A DNA stretch of 64,000 bases from Dallia pectoralis (GCA_029465975.1 CM055753.1:13533306-13597305); one strand, 5' to 3'; shown: positions 45,314-59,711, counted from the stretch's first letter. Numbers and translations are program-made. Notes: generated from the letters alone by a model not told the origin.

Positions 45314-48300
45314 CTGATAATACATAATGTTGTGATTAGGGTTATATAAATCAGTTTAATATGAAAAACTGTCATGATTTAACACAATATGAGAATACAT
45401 AATGTTGTGATTAGGGTTATATAAATCAGTATAATATATAATACTATGCATCTATACCTTGTACATGGGTTAGGGTTATATAAATCAGTATAATATATAA
45501 TACTATGCATCTATACCTTGTACCTGGGTTAGGGTTAAATAAATCAGTATAATATATAATACTATGCATCTATACCTTGTACCTGGGTTAGGGTTATATA
45601 AATCAGTATAATATATAATACTATGCATCTATACCTTGTACCTGGGTTAGGGTTATATAAATCAGTATAATATATAATACTATGCATCTATAACTTGTAC
45701 CTGGGTTAGGGTTATATAAATCAGTATAATATATAATACTATGCATCCATACCTTGTACCTGGGTTAGGGTTACATAAATCAGTATAATATATAATACTA
45801 TGCATCTATACCTTGTACATGTGTTAGGGTTATATAAATCAGTATAATATATAATACTATGCATCTATACCTTGTACATGTGTTAGGGTTATATAAATCA
45901 GTATAATATATAATACTATGCATCTATACCTTGTACATGGGTTAGGGTTATATAAATCAGTATAATATATAATACTATGCATCTATACCTTGTACCTGGG
46001 TTAGGGTTATATAAATCAGTATAATATATAATACTATGCATCTATACCTTGTACATGGGTTAGGGTTATATAAATCAGTATAATATATAATACTATGCAT
46101 CTATACCTTGTACCTGGGTTAGGGTTATATAAATCAGTATAATATATAATACTATGCATCTATACCTTGTACCTGGGTTAGGGTTATATAAATCAGTATA
46201 ATATATAATACTATGCATCTATACCTTGTACCTGGGTTAGGGTTAAATAAATCAGTATAATATATAATACTATGCATCTATACCTTGTATCTGGGTTAGG
46301 GTTATATAAATCAGTATAATATATAATACTATGCATCTATACCTTGTACCTGGGTTAGGGTTATATAATTCAGTATAATATATAATACTATGCATCTATA
46401 CCTTGTACATGGGTTAGGGTTATATAAATCAGTATAATATATAATACTATGCATCTATACCTTGTACCTGGGTTAGGGTTATATAAATCAGTATAATATA
46501 TAATACTATGCATCTATACCTTGTACCTGGGTTAGGGTTATATAATTCAGTATAATATATAATACTATGCATCTATACCTTGTACCTGGGTTAGGGTTAT
46601 ATAAATCAGTATAATATATAATACTATGCATCTATACCTTGTACCTGGGTTAGGGTTATATAAATCAGTATAATATATAATACTATGCATCTATACCTTG
46701 TACCTGGGTTAGGGTTATATAAATCAGTATAATATATAATACTATGCATCTATACCTTGTACCTGGGTTAGGGTTATATAAATCAGTATAATATATAATA
46801 CTATGCATCTATACCTTGTACCTGGGTTAGGGTTATATAAATCCGTATAATATATAATACTATGCATCTATACCTTGTACATGGGTTAGGGTTATATAAA
46901 TCAGTATAATATATAATACTATGCATCTATACCTTGTACCTGGGTTAGGGTTATATAAATCAGTATAATATATAATACTATGCATCTATACCTTGTACCT
47001 GGGTTAGGGTTATATACATCAGTATAATATATAATACTATGCATCCATACCTTGTACCTGGGTTAGGGTTATATAAATCAGTATAATATATAATACTATG
47101 CATCCATACCTTGTACCTGGGTTAGGGTTATATAAATCAGTATAATATATAATACTATGCATCTATACCTTGTACATGGGTTAGGGTTATACAAATCAGT
47201 ATAATATATAATACTATGCATCTATACCTTGTACCTGGGTTAGGGTTATATAAATCAGTATAATATATAATACTATGCATCTATACCTTGTACATGGGTT
47301 AGGGTTATATAAATCAGTATAATATATAATACTATGCATCTATACCTTGTACATGGGTTAGGGTTATATAAATCAGTATAATATATAATACTATGCATCT
47401 ATACCTTGTACCTGGGTTAGGGTTATATAAATCAGTATAATATATAATACTATGCATCTATACCTTGTACATGTGTTAGGGTTATATAAATCAGTATAAT
47501 ATATAATAATATGCATCTATACCTTGTACATGGGTTAGGGTTATATAAATCAGTATAATATATAATACTATGCATCTATACCTTGTACATGGGTTAGGGT
47601 TATATAATTCAGTATAATATATAATACTATGCATCTATACCTTGTACCTGGGTTAGGGTTATATAAATCAGTATAATATATAATACTATGCATCTATACC
47701 TTGTACCTGGGTTAGGGTTATATAAATCAGTATAATATATAATACTATGCATCTATACCTTGTACCTGGGTTAGGGTTATATAAATCAGTATAATATATA
47801 ATACTATGCATCTATACCTTGTACATGGGTTAGGGTTATATAAATCAGTATAATATATAATACTATGCATCTATACCTTGTACCTGGGTTAGGGTTATAT
47901 AAATCAGTATAATATATAATACTATGCATCTATACCTTGTACCTGGGTTAGGGTTATATAAATCAGTATAATATATAATACTATGCATCTATACCTTGTA
48001 CATGGGTTAGGGTTATATAAATCAGTATAATATATAATACTATGCATCTATACCTTGTACCTGGGTTAGGGTTATATAAATCAGTATAATATATAATACT
48101 ATGCATCTATACCTTGTACCTGGGTTAGGGTTATATAAATCAGTATAATATATAATACTATGCATCTATACCTTGTACCTGGGTTAGGGTTATATAAATC
48201 AGTATAATATATAATACTATGCATCTATACCTTGTACCTGGGTTAGGGTTAAATAAATCAGTATAATATATAATACTATGCATCTATACCTTGTACATGT

Positions 48301-51300
48301 GTTAGGGTTATATAAATCAGTATAATATATAATACTATGCATCTATACCTTGTACATGGGTTAGGGTTATATAAATCAGTATAATATATAATACTATGCA
48401 TCTATACCTTGTACATGGGTTAGGGTTATATAAATCAGTATAATATATAATACTATGCATCTATACCTTGTACATGGGTTAGGGTAATATAAATCAGTAT
48501 AATATATAATACTATGCATCTATACCTTGTACATGGGTTAGGGTTATATAAATCAGTATAATATATAATACTATGCATCCATACCTTGTACATGGGTTAG
48601 GGTTATATAATTCAGTATAATATATAATACTATGCATCTATACCTTGTACATGGGTTAGGGTTATATAAATCAGTATAATATATAATACTATGCATCCAT
48701 ACCTTGTACCTGGGTTAGGGTTATATAAATCAGTATAATATATAATACTATGCATCTATACCTTGTACCTGGGTTAGGGTTATATAATTCAGTATAATAT
48801 ATAATACTATGCATCTATACCGTGTACATGGGTTAGGGTTATATAATTCAGTATAATATATAATACTATGCATCTATACCTTGTACCTGGGTTAGGGTTA
48901 TATAAATCAGTATAATATATAATACTATGCATCCATACCTTGTACCTGGGTTAGGGTTATATAAATCAGTATAATATATAATACTATGCATCTATACCTT
49001 GTACCTGGGTTAGGGTTATATAAATCAGTATAATATATAATACTATGCATCCATACCTTGTACCTGGGTTAGGGTTATATAAATCAGTATAATATATAAT
49101 ACTATGCATCTATACCTTGTACCTGGGTTAGGGTTATATAAATCAGTATAATATATAATACTATGCATCTATACCTTGTACCTGGGTTAGGGTTATATAA
49201 ATCAGTATAATATATAATACTATGCATCTATACCTTGTACATGGGTTAGGGTTATATAAATCAGTATAATATATAATACTATGCATCTATACCTTGTACA
49301 TGGGTTAGTGTTATATAAATCAGTATAATATATAATACTATGCATCTATACCTTGTACATGGGTTAGGGTTATATAAATCAGTATAATATATAATACTAT
49401 GCATCCATACCTTGTACATGGGTTAGGGTTATATAATTCAGTATAATATATAATACTATGCATCTATACCTTGTACCTGGGTTAGGGTTATATAAATCAG
49501 TATAATATATAATACTATGCATCTATACCTTGTACATGTGTTAGGGTTATATAAATCAGTATAATATATAATACTATGCATCTATACCTTGTACCTGGGT
49601 TAGGGTTATATAATTCAATATAATATATAATACTATGCATCTATACCTTGTACCTGGGTTAGGGTTATATAAATCAGTATAATATATAATACTATGCATC
49701 TATACCTTGTACATGTGTTAGGGTTATATAAATCAGTATAATATATAATACTATGCATCTATACCTTGTACCTGGGTTAGGGTTATATAATTCAGTATAA
49801 TATATAATACTATGCATCTATACCTTGTACATGGGTTAGGGTTATATAAATCAGTATAATATATAATACTATGCATCTATACCTTGTACCTGGGTTAGGG
49901 TTATATAATTCAGTATAATATATAATACTATGCATCCATACCTTGTACCTGGGTTAGGGTTATATAAATCAGTATAATATATAATACTATGCATCTATAA
50001 CTTGTACCTGGGTTAGGGTTATATAAATCAGTATAATATATAATACTATGCATCCATACCTTGTACCTGGGTTAGGGTTATATAAATCAGTATAATATAT
50101 AATACTATGCATCCATACCTTGTACCTGGGTTAGGGTTATATAAATCAGTATAATATATAATACTATGCATCTATACCTTGTACCTGGGTTAGGGTTATA
50201 TAATTCAGTATAATATATAATACTATGCATCTATACCTTGTACCTGGGTTAGGGTTATATAAATCAGTATAATATATAATACTATGCATCTATACCTTGA
50301 ACATGGGTTAGGGTTATATAAATCAGTATAATATATAATACTATGCATCTATACCTTGTACCTGGGTTAGGGTTATATAATTCAGTATAATATATAATAC
50401 TATGCATCTATACCTTGTACCTGGGTTAGGGTTATATAAATCAGTATAATATATAATACTATGCATCTATACCTTGTACCTGGGTTAGGGTTATATAAAT
50501 CAGTATAATATATAATACTATGCATCTATACCTTGTACCTGGGTTAGGGTTATATAAATCAGTATAATATATAATACTATGCATCTATACCTTGTACATG
50601 GGTTAGGGTTATATAAATCAGTATAATATATAATACTATGCATCTATACCTTGTACCTGGGTTAGGGTTATATAAATCAGTATAATATATAATACTATGC
50701 ATCTATACCTTGTACCTGGGTTAGGGTTATATAAATCAGTATAATATATAATACTATGCATCTATACCTTGTACATGGGTTAGGGTTATATAAATCAGTA
50801 TAATATATAATACTATGCATCTATACCTTGTACCTGGGTTAGGGTTATATAAATCAGTATAATATATAATACTATGCATCTATACCTTGTACCTGGGTTA
50901 GGGTTATATAAATCAGTATAATATATAATACTATGCATCTATACCTTGTACCTGGGTTAGGGTTATATAAATCAGTATAATATATAATACTATGCATCTA
51001 TACCTTGTACCTGGGTTAGGGTTAAATAAATCAGTATAATATATAATACTATGCATCTATACCTTGTACATGTGTTAGGGTTATATAAATCAGTATAATA
51101 TATAATACTATGCATCTATACCTTGTACATGGGTTAGGGTTATATAAATCAGTATAATATATAATACTATGCATCTATACCTTGTACATGGGTTAGGGTT
51201 ATATAAATCAGTATAATATATAATACTATGCATCTATACCTTGTACATGGGTTAGGGTAATATAAATCAGTATAATATATAATACTATGCATCTATACCT

Positions 51301-54300
51301 TGTACATGGGTTAGGGTTATATAAATCAGTATAATATATAATACTATGCATCCATACCTTGTACATGGGTTAGGGTTATATAATTCAGTATAATATATAA
51401 TACTATGCATCTATACCTTGTACATGGGTTAGGGTTATATAAATCAGTATAATATATAATACTATGCATCCATACCTTGTACCTGGGTTAGGGTTATATA
51501 AATCAGTATAATATATAATACTATGCATCTATACCTTGTACCTGGGTTAGGGTTATATAATTCAGTATAATATATAATACTATGCATCTATACCGTGTAC
51601 ATGGGTTAGGGTTATATAATTCAGTATAATATATAATACTATGCATCTATACCTTGTACCTGGGTTAGGGTTATATAAATCAGTATAATATATAATACTA
51701 TGCATCCATACCTTGTACCTGGGTTAGGGTTATATAAATCAGTATAATATATAATACTATGCATCTATACCTTGTACCTGGGTTAGGGTTATATAAATCA
51801 GTATAATATATAATACTATGCATCCATACCTTGTACCTGGGTTAGGGTTATATAAATCAGTATAATATATAATACTATGCATCTATACCTTGTACCTGGG
51901 TTAGGGTTATATAAATCAGTATAATATATAATACTATGCATCTATACCTTGTACCTGGGTTAGGGTTATATAAATCAGTATAATATATAATACTATGCAT
52001 CTATACCTTGTACATGGGTTAGGGTTATATAAATCAGTATAATATATAATACTATGCATCTATACCTTGTACATGGGTTAGTGTTATATAAATCAGTATA
52101 ATATATAATACTATGCATCTATACCTTGTACATGGGTTAGGGTTATATAAATCAGTATAATATATAATACTATGCATCCATACCTTGTACATGGGTTAGG
52201 GTTATATAATTCAGTATAATATATAATACTATGCATCTATACCTTGTACCTGGGTTAGGGTTATATAAATCAGTATAATATATAATACTATGCATCTATA
52301 CCTTGTACATGTGTTAGGGTTATATAAATCAGTATAATATATAATACTATGCATCTATACCTTGTACCTGGGTTAGGGTTATATAATTCAATATAATATA
52401 TAATACTATGCATCTATACCTTGTACCTGGGTTAGGGTTATATAAATCAGTATAATATATAATACTATGCATCTATACCTTGTACATGTGTTAGGGTTAT
52501 ATAAATCAGTATAATATATAATACTATGCATCTATACCTTGTACCTGGGTTAGGGTTATATAATTCAGTATAATATATAATACTATGCATCTATACCTTG
52601 TACATGGGTTAGGGTTATATAAATCAGTATAATATATAATACTATGCATCCATACCTTGTACCTGGGTTAGGGTTATATAATTCAGTATAATATATAATA
52701 CTATGCATCCATACCTTGTACCTGGGTTAGGGTTATATAAATCAGTATAATATATAATACTATGCATCTATAACTTGTACCTGGGTTAGGGTTATATAAA
52801 TCAGTATAATATATAATACTATGCATCCATACCTTGTACCTGGGTTAGGGTTATATAAATCAGTATAATATATAATACTATGCATCCATACCTTGTACCT
52901 GGGTTAGGGTTATATAAATCAGTATAATATATAATACTATGCATCTATACCTTGTACCTGGGTTAGGGTTATATAATTCAGTATAATATATAATACTATG
53001 CATCTATACCTTGTACCTGGGTTAGGGTTATATAAATCAGTATAATATATAATACTATGCATCTATACCTTGAACATGGGTTAGGGTTATATAAATCAGT
53101 ATAATATATAATACTATGCATCTATACCTTGTACCTGGGTTAGGGTTATATAATTCAGTATAATATATAATACTATGCATCTATACCTTGTACCTGGGTT
53201 AGGGTTATATAAATCAGTATAATATATAATACTATGCATCTATACCTTGTACATGGGTTAGGGTTATATAAATCAGTATAATATATAATACTATGCATCT
53301 ATACCTTGTACCTGGGTTAGGGTTATATAAATCAGTATAATATATAATACTATGCATCCATACCTTGTACCTGGGTTAGGGTTATATAAATCAGTATAAT
53401 ATATAATACTATGCATCTATACCTTGTACCTGGGTTAGGGTTATATAATTCAGTATAATATATAATACTATGCATCTATACCTTGTACCTGGGTTAGGGT
53501 TATATAAATCAGTATAATATATAATACTATGCATCTATACCTTGTACATGGGTTAGGGTTATATAAATCAGTATAATATATAATACTATGCATCTATACC
53601 TTGTACCTGGGTTAGGGTTATATAAATCAGTATAATATATAATACTATGCATCTATACCTTGTACATGGGTTAGGGTTATATAAATCAGTATAATATATA
53701 ATACTATGCATCTATACCTTGTACATGGGTTAGGGTTATATAAATCAGTATAATATATAATACTATGCATCTATACCTTGTACCTGGGTTAGGGTTATAT
53801 AAATCAGTATAATATATAATACTATGCATCTATACCTTGTACATGGGTTAGGGTTATATAAATCAGTATAATATATAATACTATGCATCTATACCTTGTA
53901 CATGGGTTAGGGTTATATAAAACAGTATAATATATAATACTATACATCTATACCTTGTACATGGGTTAGGGTTATATAAATCAGTATAATATATAATACT
54001 ATTCATCTATACCTTGTACATGGGTTAGGGTTATATAAATCAGTATAATATATAATACTATGCATCTATACCTTGTACATGGGTTAGGGTTATATAAATC
54101 AGTATAATATATAATACTATACATCTATACCTTGTACATGGGTTAGGGTTATATACATCAGTATAATATATAATACTATTCATCTATACCTTGTACATGG
54201 GTTAGGGTTATATAAATCAGTATAATATATAATACTATTCATCTATACCTTGTACATGGGTTAGGGTTATATAAATCAGTATAATATATAATACTATGCA

Positions 54301-57300
54301 TCTATACCTTGTACATGGGTTAGGGTTATATAAATCAGTATAATATATAATACTATGCATCTATACCTTGTACATGGGTTAGGGTTATATAAAACAGTAT
54401 AATATATAATACTATGCATCTATACCTTGTACATGGGTTAGGGTTATATAAATCAGTATAATATATAATACTATGCATCCATACCTTGTACCTGGGTTAG
54501 GGTTATATAAATCAGTATAATATATAATACTATGCATCTATACCTTGTACCTGGGTTAGGGTTATATAATTCAGTATAATATATAATACTATGCATCTAT
54601 ACCGTGTACATGGGTTAGGGTTATATAATTCAGTATAATATATAATACTATGCATCTATACCTTGTACCTGGGTTAGGGTTATATAAATCAGTATAATAT
54701 ATAATACTATGCATCCATACCTTGTACCTGGGTTAGGGTTATATAAATCAGTATAATATATAATACTATGCATCTATACCTTGTACCTGGGTTAGGGTTA
54801 TATAAATCAGTATAATATATAATACTATGCATCCATACCTTGTACCTGGGTTAGGGTTATATAAATCAGTATAATATATAATACTATGCATCTATACCTT
54901 GTACCTGGGTTAGGGTTATATAAATCAGTATAATATATAATACTATGCATCTATACCTTGTACCTGGGTTAGGGTTATATAAATCAGTATAATATATAAT
55001 ACTATGCATCTATACCTTGTACATGGGTTAGGGTTATATAAATCAGTATAATATATAATACTATGCATCTATACCTTGTACATGGGTTAGTGTTATATAA
55101 ATCAGTATAATATATAATACTATGCATCTATACCTTGTACATGGGTTAGGGTTATATAAATCAGTATAATATATAATACTATGCATCCATACCTTGTACA
55201 TGGGTTAGGGTTATATAATTCAGTATAATATATAATACTATGCATCTATACCTTGTACCTGGGTTAGGGTTATATAAATCAGTATAATATATAATACTAT
55301 GCATCTATACCTTGTACATGTGTTAGGGTTATATAAATCAGTATAATATATAATACTATGCATCTATACCTTGTACCTGGGTTAGGGTTATATAATTCAA
55401 TATAATATATAATACTATGCATCTATACCTTGTACCTGGGTTAGGGTTATATAAATCAGTATAATATATAATACTATGCATCTATACCTTGTACATGTGT
55501 TAGGGTTATATAAATCAGTATAATATATAATACTATGCATCTATACCTTGTACCTGGGTTAGGGTTATATAATTCAGTATAATATATAATACTATGCATC
55601 TATACCTTGTACATGGGTTAGGGTTATATAAATCAGTATAATATATAATACTATGCATCCATACCTTGTACCTGGGTTAGGGTTATATAATTCAGTATAA
55701 TATATAATACTATGCATCCATACCTTGTACCTGGGTTAGGGTTATATAAATCAGTATAATATATAATACTATGCATCTATAACTTGTACCTGGGTTAGGG
55801 TTATATAAATCAGTATAATATATAATACTATGCATCCATACCTTGTACCTGGGTTAGGGTTATATAAATCAGTATAATATATAATACTATGCATCCATAC
55901 CTTGTACCTGGGTTAGGGTTATATAAATCAGTATAATATATAATACTATGCATCTATACCTTGTACCTGGGTTAGGGTTATATAATTCAGTATAATATAT
56001 AATACTATGCATCTATACCTTGTACCTGGGTTAGGGTTATATAAATCAGTATAATATATAATACTATGCATCTATACCTTGAACATGGGTTAGGGTTATA
56101 TAAATCAGTATAATATATAATACTATGCATCTATACCTTGTACCTGGGTTAGGGTTATATAATTCAGTATAATATATAATACTATGCATCTATACCTTGT
56201 ACCTGGGTTAGGGTTATATAAATCAGTATAATATATAATACTATGCATCTATACCTTGTACATGGGTTAGGGTTATATAAATCAGTATAATATATAATAC
56301 TATGCATCTATACCTTGTACCTGGGTTAGGGTTATATAAATCAGTATAATATATAATACTATGCATCCATACCTTGTACCTGGGTTAGGGTTATATAAAT
56401 CAGTATAATATATAATACTATGCATCTATACCTTGTACCTGGGTTAGGGTTATATAATTCAGTATAATATATAATACTATGCATCTATACCTTGTACCTG
56501 GGTTAGGGTTATATAAATCAGTATAATATATAATACTATGCATCTATACCTTGTACATGGGTTAGGGTTATATAAATCAGTATAATATATAATACTATGC
56601 ATCTATACCTTGTACCTGGGTTAGGGTTATATAAATCAGTATAATATATAATACTATGCATCTATACCTTGTACATGGGTTAGGGTTATATAAATCAGTA
56701 TAATATATAATACTATGCATCTATACCTTGTACATGGGTTAGGGTTATATAAATCAGTATAATATATAATACTATGCATCTATACCTTGTACCTGGGTTA
56801 GGGTTATATAAATCAGTATAATATATAATACTATGCATCTATACCTTGTACATGGGTTAGGGTTATATAAATCAGTATAATATATAATACTATGCATCTA
56901 TACCTTGTACATGGGTTAGGGTTATATAAAACAGTATAATATATAATACTATACATCTATACCTTGTACATGGGTTAGGGTTATATAAATCAGTATAATA
57001 TATAATACTATTCATCTATACCTTGTACATGGGTTAGGGTTATATAAATCAGTATAATATATAATACTATGCATCTATACCTTGTACATGGGTTAGGGTT
57101 ATATAAATCAGTATAATATATAATACTATACATCTATACCTTGTACATGGGTTAGGGTTATATACATCAGTATAATATATAATACTATTCATCTATACCT
57201 TGTACATGGGTTAGGGTTATATAAATCAGTATAATATATAATACTATTCATCTATACCTTGTACATGGGTTAGGGTTATATAAATCAGTATAATATATAA

Positions 57301-59304
57301 TACTATGCATCTATACCTTGTACATGGGTTAGGGTTATATAAATCAGTATAATATATAATACTATGCATCTATACCTTGTACATGGGTTAGGGTTATATA
57401 AAACAGTATAATATATAATACTATGCATCTATACCTTGTACATGGGTTAGGGTTATATAAATCAGTATAATATATAATACTATGCATCTATACCTTGTAC
57501 ATGGGTTAGGGTTATATAAATCAGTATAATATATAATACTATGCATCTATACCTTGTACATGGGTTAGGGTTATATAAATCAGTATAATATATAATACTA
57601 TGCATCTATACCTTGTACATGGGTTAGGGTTATATAAATCAGTATAATATATAATACTATTCATCTATACCTTGTACATGGGTTAGGGTTATATAAATCA
57701 GTATAATATATAATACTATGCATCTATACCTTGTACATGGGTTAGGGTTATATAAATCAGTATAATATATAATACTATGCATCTATACCTTGTACATGGG
57801 TTAGGGTTATATAAATCAGTATAATATATAATACTATGCATCTATACCTTGTACATGGGTTAGGGTTATATAAATCAGTATAATATATAATACTATTCAT
57901 CTATACCTTGTACATGGGTTAGGGTTATATAAATCAGTATAATATATAATACTATGCATCTATACCTTGTACATGGGTTAGGGTTATATAAATCAGTATA
58001 ATATATAATACTATGCATCTATACCTTGTACATGGGTTAGGGTTATATAAATCAGTATAATATATAATACTATTCATCTATACCTTGTACATGGCGTAAG
58101 CAGTCAGAGCAGAGCCACTCTGTGAATTCTCCAGCAGCTTCACAAGCTTCTCTGGGAACCCAACGTACTCCAGGATGGGAACCACATTCACACCCCTTAA
58201 AGTATGGATAAAGACTTTAGTTTACTGCCTACGTCCATAAAGAATGGATAAAGACTTTGGTTTACTGCCTACGTCCATAAAGTATATATATAAAAGTTTA
58301 ATCAGACTCCAGTTTCTTGTCTTACCGGTGCTGGACTACAGATACAATATACCAAAGTACATCTGCTTCTAATCTGAAGTTGCTTGACTTTGTGTATCAT
58401 ATTGCCCTGCATTTTATTACTTCAGCCAGTTATAATACTCAACACAGCATGGTGAAAGGTTCTAAACTTACTGCATGTTACCATGGTGAAAGGTTCTAAA
58501 CTTACTGCATGTAACCATGGTGAAAGGTTCTAAACTTACTGCATGTAACCATGGTGAAAGGTTCTAAACTTACTGCATGTAACCATGGTGAAAGGTTCTA
58601 AACTTACTGCATGTTACCATGGTGAAAGGTTCTAAACTTACTGCATGTTACCATGGTGAAAGGTTCTAAACTTACTGCATGTTACCATGGTGAAAGGTTC
58701 TAAACTTACTGCATGTTACCATGGTGAAAGGTTCTAAACTTACTGCATGTTACCATGGTGAAAGGTTCTAAACTTACTGCATGTTACCATGGTGAAAGGT
58801 TCTAAACTTACTGCATGTTACCATGGTGAAAGGTTCTAAACTTACTGCATGTTACCATGGTGAAAGGTTCTAAACTTACTGCATGTTACCATGGTGAAAG
58901 GTTCTATACTTACTGCATGTTACCATTGTGAAAGGTTCTATACTTACTGCATGTTACCATGGTGAAAGGTTCTATACTTACTGCATGGCAGCATAGTAGA
59001 AGGTTCCGAACCACATGGAGGAGGTAATCAGATGGACAGGAATCATGACTTTCCCGTATTGCTTCAGGGTCCTGCGGAACCTCTGGACCAGACCGATCGA
59101 CCGGTCCTCCAGAATATCAGCAGGATCCCCCTGGCTTGGGTCAGACTGGTGCTGGTTTTGGCCCAAATCAGGTGGCTTACGAGGAGCTGCGGTCCACACT
59201 GATCCTGAGGTGCTGACCCAGCGTGGGCTGAGAGATAGGTCTAAGAGCACAGAGCGTAGGACATCAAGCTGTCGGAAGGTTCTCTGGTTAAACAGATGCT
59301 GCAT
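45017..59304 (-). CDS. fam210a: FAM210A, mitochondrial DUF1279 membrane protein, 3 coding exons, 243 aa
   Basis: Coding exons in order: 59304-58982 (exon begins at 59323 after a TGCTACAG acceptor), 58195-58084, 45313-45017; joined frame 732 nt, all GT-AG. Matches human FAM210A: QRFRRTLKQYGKVMIPVHLI and WFGTFYYAAM, then GVNVVPILEYVGFPEKLVKL, SGSALTAYAMYK, IATPARYTVTLGGTSLSIRY, and PPPVKEYLQDKMEETRERL. DUF1279 spans roughly residues 70-170 with a membrane segment near 87-108; residues 1-60 are poorly conserved and suit a mitochondrial presequence. The C-terminus (185-239) is a charged 11-residue-repeat coiled coil. The family protein sits in the inner mitochondrial membrane and affects mitochondrial translation, muscle and bone. 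The second coding intron is 12.8 kb of minisatellite, and both coding-exon donors are embedded in arrays. Confidence 0.94.
45325..58094. repeat. 59-bp minisatellite, 12.7 kb, about 215 copies, filling fam210a intron
   Basis: Plus-strand units contain CAGTATAATATATAATACTA, TGCATCTATACCTTGTAC and GGGTTAGGGTTATATAA. Read on the gene strand each unit includes CATGTACAAG (or CAGGTACAAG) then GTATAG: the last bases of the 58195-58084 exon and its donor. Variants: ACATGGG/ACCTGGG, AAATC/AATTC, TCTAT/TCCAT. Rare variants recur at exactly 47 and 51 units. The first two units on the acceptor side (45325-45440) are diverged. Confidence 0.97.
58084..58195 (-). CDS. fam210a: fam210a middle coding exon
   Basis: Acceptor TTTAAG ends at 58196; 37 codons from GVNVVPILEY to TAYAMYK; donor GTATAG at 58083. 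The final 11 nt of the exon (coding strand CCATGTACAAG) are part of the 59-bp array that follows. Confidence 0.93.
58196..58447. other. fam210a intron, unique part
   Basis: Contains a two-copy 44-bp duplication (ATGGATAAAGACTTTAGTTT / ATGGATAAAGACTTTGGTTT, 58204-58280). No exon seen. Confidence 0.5.
58448..58985. repeat. 34-bp minisatellite spanning the first fam210a coding-exon donor, about 16 copies
   Basis: Plus-strand units contain CATGGTGAAAGGTTCTAAAC and TTACTGCATGTTAC. On the gene strand each unit carries CATGCA then GTAAGT, identical to the exon end and donor at 58982/58981. The whole unit aligns with the last ~34 nt of the exon at about 23 of 34 positions, so the array probably began as tandem copies of the exon end. 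Confidence 0.96.
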
Positions 59305-59323
59305 CTTGATCCTAGTCCCCCTT

Positions 59324-59711
59324 CTGTAGCACAATCACACAAACCGAACACACGCTATTGGAGATGTGGACATGTTTCACACATACAATGCCTCTACAGA
59401 AACATGTCAATTACAGTAATTGATAACAACCTTTCTAACATTTAAAAAAGTGTCATATCAGAAGCAGCTACAATGCATCAGAGGTAGCTGGACCCTTTCA
59501 GAAAAGAGAAATCAATATTGTTTCCTTTACATCCATACAACTTGTGGATTGGTGGGCCATGGTGGTTTTTATTCTGTTTGGTTACTATGTTAGCAAGCTG
59601 CATTTTTATTATGTAAATAGTTTGAGATTTTTTTTTTGACTGGTCACCAAGTGATGGATTTAGTCCAGCTGCAGAGACAGCATTTCTTTACAGACTATGG
59701 AAATGTGAAAA
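59324..59711. other. fam210a 5' intron, unique acceptor-side part
   Basis: AT-rich unique sequence upstream of the acceptor at 59324-59325; no repeat or exon recognised. Confidence 0.5.

Noticed and set aside
45325..58094. CRISPR-like array
   Set aside because: Units are contiguous with no unique spacers, it is in a vertebrate intron, and there are no cas genes.
45325..58094. True interstitial telomere or centromeric satellite
   Set aside because: TTAGGG occurs once or twice per 59-bp unit and not in tandem. Unit size and location in a single intron fit a minisatellite.
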